Shown here: piece after piece, positions 12,734 through 14,982 of the stretch
Numbering within the stretch: the stretch's first letter is position 1
Layout of the letters: every line of letters begins with the position of its first letter
Assembly: GCA_030728235.1 (NCBI GenBank)
Contig: JANRAA010000207.1
Span: forward strand, 5,566 to 20,547
Direction: 5' to 3'
Source: Flavobacteriales bacterium
GTDB lineage: Bacteria > Bacteroidota > Bacteroidia > Flavobacteriales_D > Sanyastnellaceae
DNA length: 14,982 nt
The notes under the pieces: model-generated
The model's input: only the letters and a program-made list of their open reading frames with translations
Databases searched by the model: none
Told to the model about the DNA's origin: nothing
Made by a program: the position numbers and the translations under genes

Positions 12734-14169
12734 ACTTTTAAGTTTTGATACAATAAATATTGATTCATCACCCTGTTCACGTAGCTCACTGTGTCTGTTC
12801 CTCGGCAGTATCCGTGTTTCACATCGGGAAGATGCAAGTAACGGCCATCGGATTTAAGCAGCAGGCAATCGGCGACGTTGTGATCCCAAATTTCGGGATT
12901 TAAATTTAATTCTCGCGCTATGGCTTGAGCATCGAGTACATGACCGGGTCCGATGTTGTATGATGCGAGGATAAATTTCACACGTTCAGACGAATCGTTG
13001 ATCTTATCTCGCCACATGCGATCAAGGTAGCGCAGGTAATCAACACCTGCTCTGATGTTATGTTCAACGGTTTGTGTGGTGTCGATGCCAAATCGCTCAC
13101 CAGTAGCGGGCATCAATTGCATTAGTCCAAATGCACCTACCCACGAACGTGCATCGGGGTTGAAGCGCGATTCTTCATAAATCATCGCTGCGAGGAGCTT
13201 CCAATCCCAATTGATTTTTACGCTGTATTTTTTGATGTATGCATCGTACTCAGAAATGCAGTTTCCTTCGAGAGAGCAAAACTCACTAGACATACGCCCC
13301 ATTTGATCACGTGGCGAATTGAAGTACTTCTTGTATGTGTACTTCAGTTTTTTCTGGATCTCTTTTTTCGACATCCACTCTTCAATGGCGAGAAGCAGGC
13401 TATCGCTGTCTTTACGCACTGCCCACGCTATTTCTTGAGGAGCACTAACAGCGAATTCGACGTCCAAATCGGGATAATAGGTTGCATTGATGCGGGCCAA
13501 ATTCTCATCCGACACGGTGTATGGTATTTGTCCTTCTGCGACCAACCGAATCAGTGTCTCGCTATCCAAACTTGCACTGGCTTCTATCACATCCACGTCA
13601 ATTCCAGCTGCATGCTCCAGTTCGAGGATGTTGCTGTAGAAGGTAGTTAGAGCATGTACATAGATTTCTTTTTTGTGCAGTTGTTCAAACGATCTGACGA
13701 GTGAGTCATCGAGTTCTTCTTTCGACATCTTTCTCCAGTTCAGTGGTTTTCGCTGCACCAATACCTGACGCGTTTCACTCAATGCCGAGGTGAATTGCAC
13801 ATACTTTTCCCTTTCGGGGATGTGGGTCAAGTTGCCCGCGATGATATCTCCATCTCCTGATTGAAGAAGGTGAAACATATCTTCAAGATCGGTGAGCACT
13901 TTCACTTGTAAGCCCAGTCCTTGACTTTTCGCAAAAGCGCGCACGAGCTCATAGTCGTAGCCCATTCCTTGTCCGCGATACAAATAGTAGGAAGTAGAAC
14001 CATTCTCAGTCAAGAGAATCAGATTCTTTCGATGCTTTATCTCCGGCAGGTCAATTGTAATCGGAAGTGTTGCTGTAGTGGGTTGGGGTGGCGACGACGC
14101 ACTATTGCTACAAGCAGACCATACGACCAACGAGACAAGCAGGTAAAAACAATTTACTGCCTTTATCAT
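12730..14169 (-). CDS. mltF: MltF-like membrane-bound lytic murein transglycosylase
   Basis: A 479-residue lipoprotein that cuts glycan strands of peptidoglycan, forming 1,6-anhydro-MurNAc ends, at the periplasmic side of the outer membrane. A signal with lipobox 'VVWSAC' (lipid-modified C20) is followed by a solute-binding-like regulatory domain (about 45-285). This has 'GMGYDYELVRAFAKSQGL', 'GDGDIIAGNLTHIPERE' and 'FTSALSETRQVLVQRKP'. The catalytic SLT domain (about 305-470) has 'AMIYEESRFNPDARS' (general acid E333), 'GAFGLMQLMPATG', 'NIRAGVDYLRYL' and 'FILASYNIGPGHV'. Domain order and length fit MltF. Two extra cysteines flank the domain linker ('FCSLEGNC') and two more lie near the end. 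It starts at ATG 14169, 62 nt after the stop of the upstream exported-protein gene on the same strand. Its TGA overlaps the GTG start of the lipoprotein gene. Confidence 0.94.
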   Translation of the reverse strand: MIKAVNCFYLLVSLVVWSACSNSASSPPQPTTATLPITIDLPEIKHRKNLILLTENGSTSYYLYRGQGMGYDYELVRAFAKSQGLGLQVKVLTDLEDMFHLLQSGDGDIIAGNLTHIPEREKYVQFTSALSETRQVLVQRKPLNWRKMSKEELDDSLVRSFEQLHKKEIYVHALTTFYSNILELEHAAGIDVDVIEASASLDSETLIRLVAEGQIPYTVSDENLARINATYYPDLDVEFAVSAPQEIAWAVRKDSDSLLLAIEEWMSKKEIQKKLKYTYKKYFNSPRDQMGRMSSEFCSLEGNCISEYDAYIKKYSVKINWDWKLLAAMIYEESRFNPDARSWVGAFGLMQLMPATGERFGIDTTQTVEHNIRAGVDYLRYLDRMWRDKINDSSERVKFILASYNIGPGHVLDAQAIARELNLNPEIWDHNVADCLLLKSDGRYLHLPDVKHGYCRGTDTVSYVNRVMNQYLLYQNLKV

Positions 14170-14220
14170 ATGCCGTTGTTTACTTCTGTTACGAAGAAAA
14201 AGCTAAAATGTTGTATGACA

Positions 14221-14251
14221 AGAAGTTTGAGTTATTTCTTCTCAAACTTCT
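14221..14251 (-). terminator. perfect inverted repeat across a stop codon, possible terminator
   Basis: AGAAGTTTGAG (14221-14231) and CTCAAACTTCT (14241-14251) are exact reverse complements with a 9-nt loop that contains the TAA stop of the minus-strand gene. The stem is A/T-rich and is followed on the minus strand by TGTCAT rather than a T run, so it is a weak terminator or an attenuator between this gene and mltF. Confidence 0.4.
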
Positions 14252-14982
14252 GGGTAGTAGCGTCGAAGCTGATGTAGTACTCGCCTTTGCCCATGTTGCT
14301 TACATCACAGTTAGATCCAAACCCACGTTTGATGATCTGACCATAGGCATTGTACAATTCGTAGTTGGTATCAGAACTGAATACCAATCGCTTGTCTTTC
14401 TTTTCGAAGATAAAGGTCACCTCTGGCTTTTCAGAAGTGTACTCTACATCTTTGCTGGTGCGGTTCTTATTTTCTTGAGAACGCTGCATCACACGGAAGC
14501 GGTTGACACCAGAAATTGGTGAGGTTTGAAAAGAATAGGTGTTTTTCACCGAAGTGCCATTGCCCATTACTTCACCCACGTTCACCCATTTGTTCCATTT
14601 GAACTGTTGGATAACAAAAGGCAAGCGACCTTGCTCATTCAAGGTTTCCCAAGTGAGCATTCCCGCGTTATCGATGCGAATATCTGTGGTTTCAAATGTC
14701 GGAGACGGTTCGAGAGCACCTGGATTGATGATTTTGGGCTCACAACCATCTTTGTATTTGATGGTCACCACAACATCATCGCCCAATTTGAAGCCGTAAA
14801 CCGAAAGGTCGACTTCAAAGGCATTGCTGTTCGTTTCGTCACTCGTGATTTGTCCATTCACGGTAACTTCAAATACGCAAAAACCAACACCATCTGCAGA
14901 GATGCTGTTGATCACGTATACATTTTTTTGTTGGTACTTTCCTTCTAGCACTATTGTCCCGGCGTTCGCTTTGAAAGCAAAA
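14232..14982 (-). CDS. Bacteroidota-type exported protein of unknown function, 5'-truncated by window edge
   Basis: The frame runs open from TAA (14234-14232) past the right edge. The visible start reads 'FAFKANAGTIVLEGKY', where FKANA looks like the end of a signal peptide cut before GTIVLEGK, so the true start lies probably 10-20 codons outside; the GTG at 14951 is not the start. About 249 mature residues follow: 'VGFCVFEVTVNGQITSDETN', 'LGDDVVVTIKYKDGCEPK', 'GMLTWETLNEQGRLPFVIQ', 'NRFRVMQRS', and an end 'ELYNAYGQIIKRGFGSN' plus 'MGKGEYYISFD'. I recall similar hypothetical proteins across Bacteroidota but no known function. The last ~45 residues resemble the strand pattern of T9SS sorting domains, yet lack the NP start motif and end in lysines. 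It is same-strand and upstream of mltF, possibly one operon. Confidence 0.82.
   Translation of the reverse strand, partial: FAFKANAGTIVLEGKYQQKNVYVINSISADGVGFCVFEVTVNGQITSDETNSNAFEVDLSVYGFKLGDDVVVTIKYKDGCEPKIINPGALEPSPTFETTDIRIDNAGMLTWETLNEQGRLPFVIQQFKWNKWVNVGEVMGNGTSVKNTYSFQTSPISGVNRFRVMQRSQENKNRTSKDVEYTSEKPEVTFIFEKKDKRLVFSSDTNYELYNAYGQIIKRGFGSNCDVSNMGKGEYYISFDATTQKFEKK

Overview
The window looks like chromosomal DNA of a Bacteroidota bacterium, most likely a flavobacterial lineage. Three things point there. Two proteins carry C-terminal type IX secretion (T9SS) sorting domains. Several intergenic gaps contain a TAnnTTTG element, the Bacteroidota -7 promoter consensus, while Shine-Dalgarno sequences are hard to find. 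The housekeeping genes also read as Bacteroidota versions. Base composition is moderate and fairly even. There are no tRNAs, rRNAs, transposases, phage genes or CRISPR arrays.

Layout. Positions 1-1157 hold the 3' part of a secreted T9SS cargo protein. Next comes a small membrane protein (1262-1708) whose start codon lies inside two mutually exclusive hairpins; its terminator overlaps the end of convergent alaS (1759-4368, minus). Divergent from alaS run an M23 peptidase (4495-5466) and a MerR-type regulator (5499-5834). A minus-strand heptose epimerase gene (rfaD, 5937-6902) faces a two-gene pterin operon, PTPS/QueD plus folE (6978-7999). A Bax-inhibitor-1 membrane protein (8140-8859) follows, ending at a strong terminator.

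Positions 8911-9516 are non-coding and lie between two terminators that point into the interval from both sides. They contain a degenerate tandem duplication of about 280 bp with a 120-bp core present twice at about 91% identity. Each core starts with two palindromic AAACGTTTAT boxes spaced one helical turn apart and contains a conserved G-rich/C-rich block. I cannot assign it to a known element, and it is the least explained part of the window.

The right half is all on the minus strand. A secreted agmatine-deiminase/peptidyl-arginine-deiminase family protein with a T9SS tail is split by a one-base frameshift at a T5 run (9571-11348). A tightly overlapping trio follows in transcription order: MltF-like lytic transglycosylase (12730-14169), a cysteine-containing lipoprotein (12086-12733) and an alpha/beta hydrolase (11445-12089), joined by GTGA and TTGA stop/start overlaps. 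The window ends in a Bacteroidota-type exported protein of unknown function whose signal peptide lies past the right edge.

Functional themes are the cell envelope (M23 peptidase, MltF, heptose epimerase, lipoprotein, T9SS cargo), pterin synthesis and translation. Apart from the repeat interval and the frameshifted deiminase, this is ordinary chromosomal backbone.
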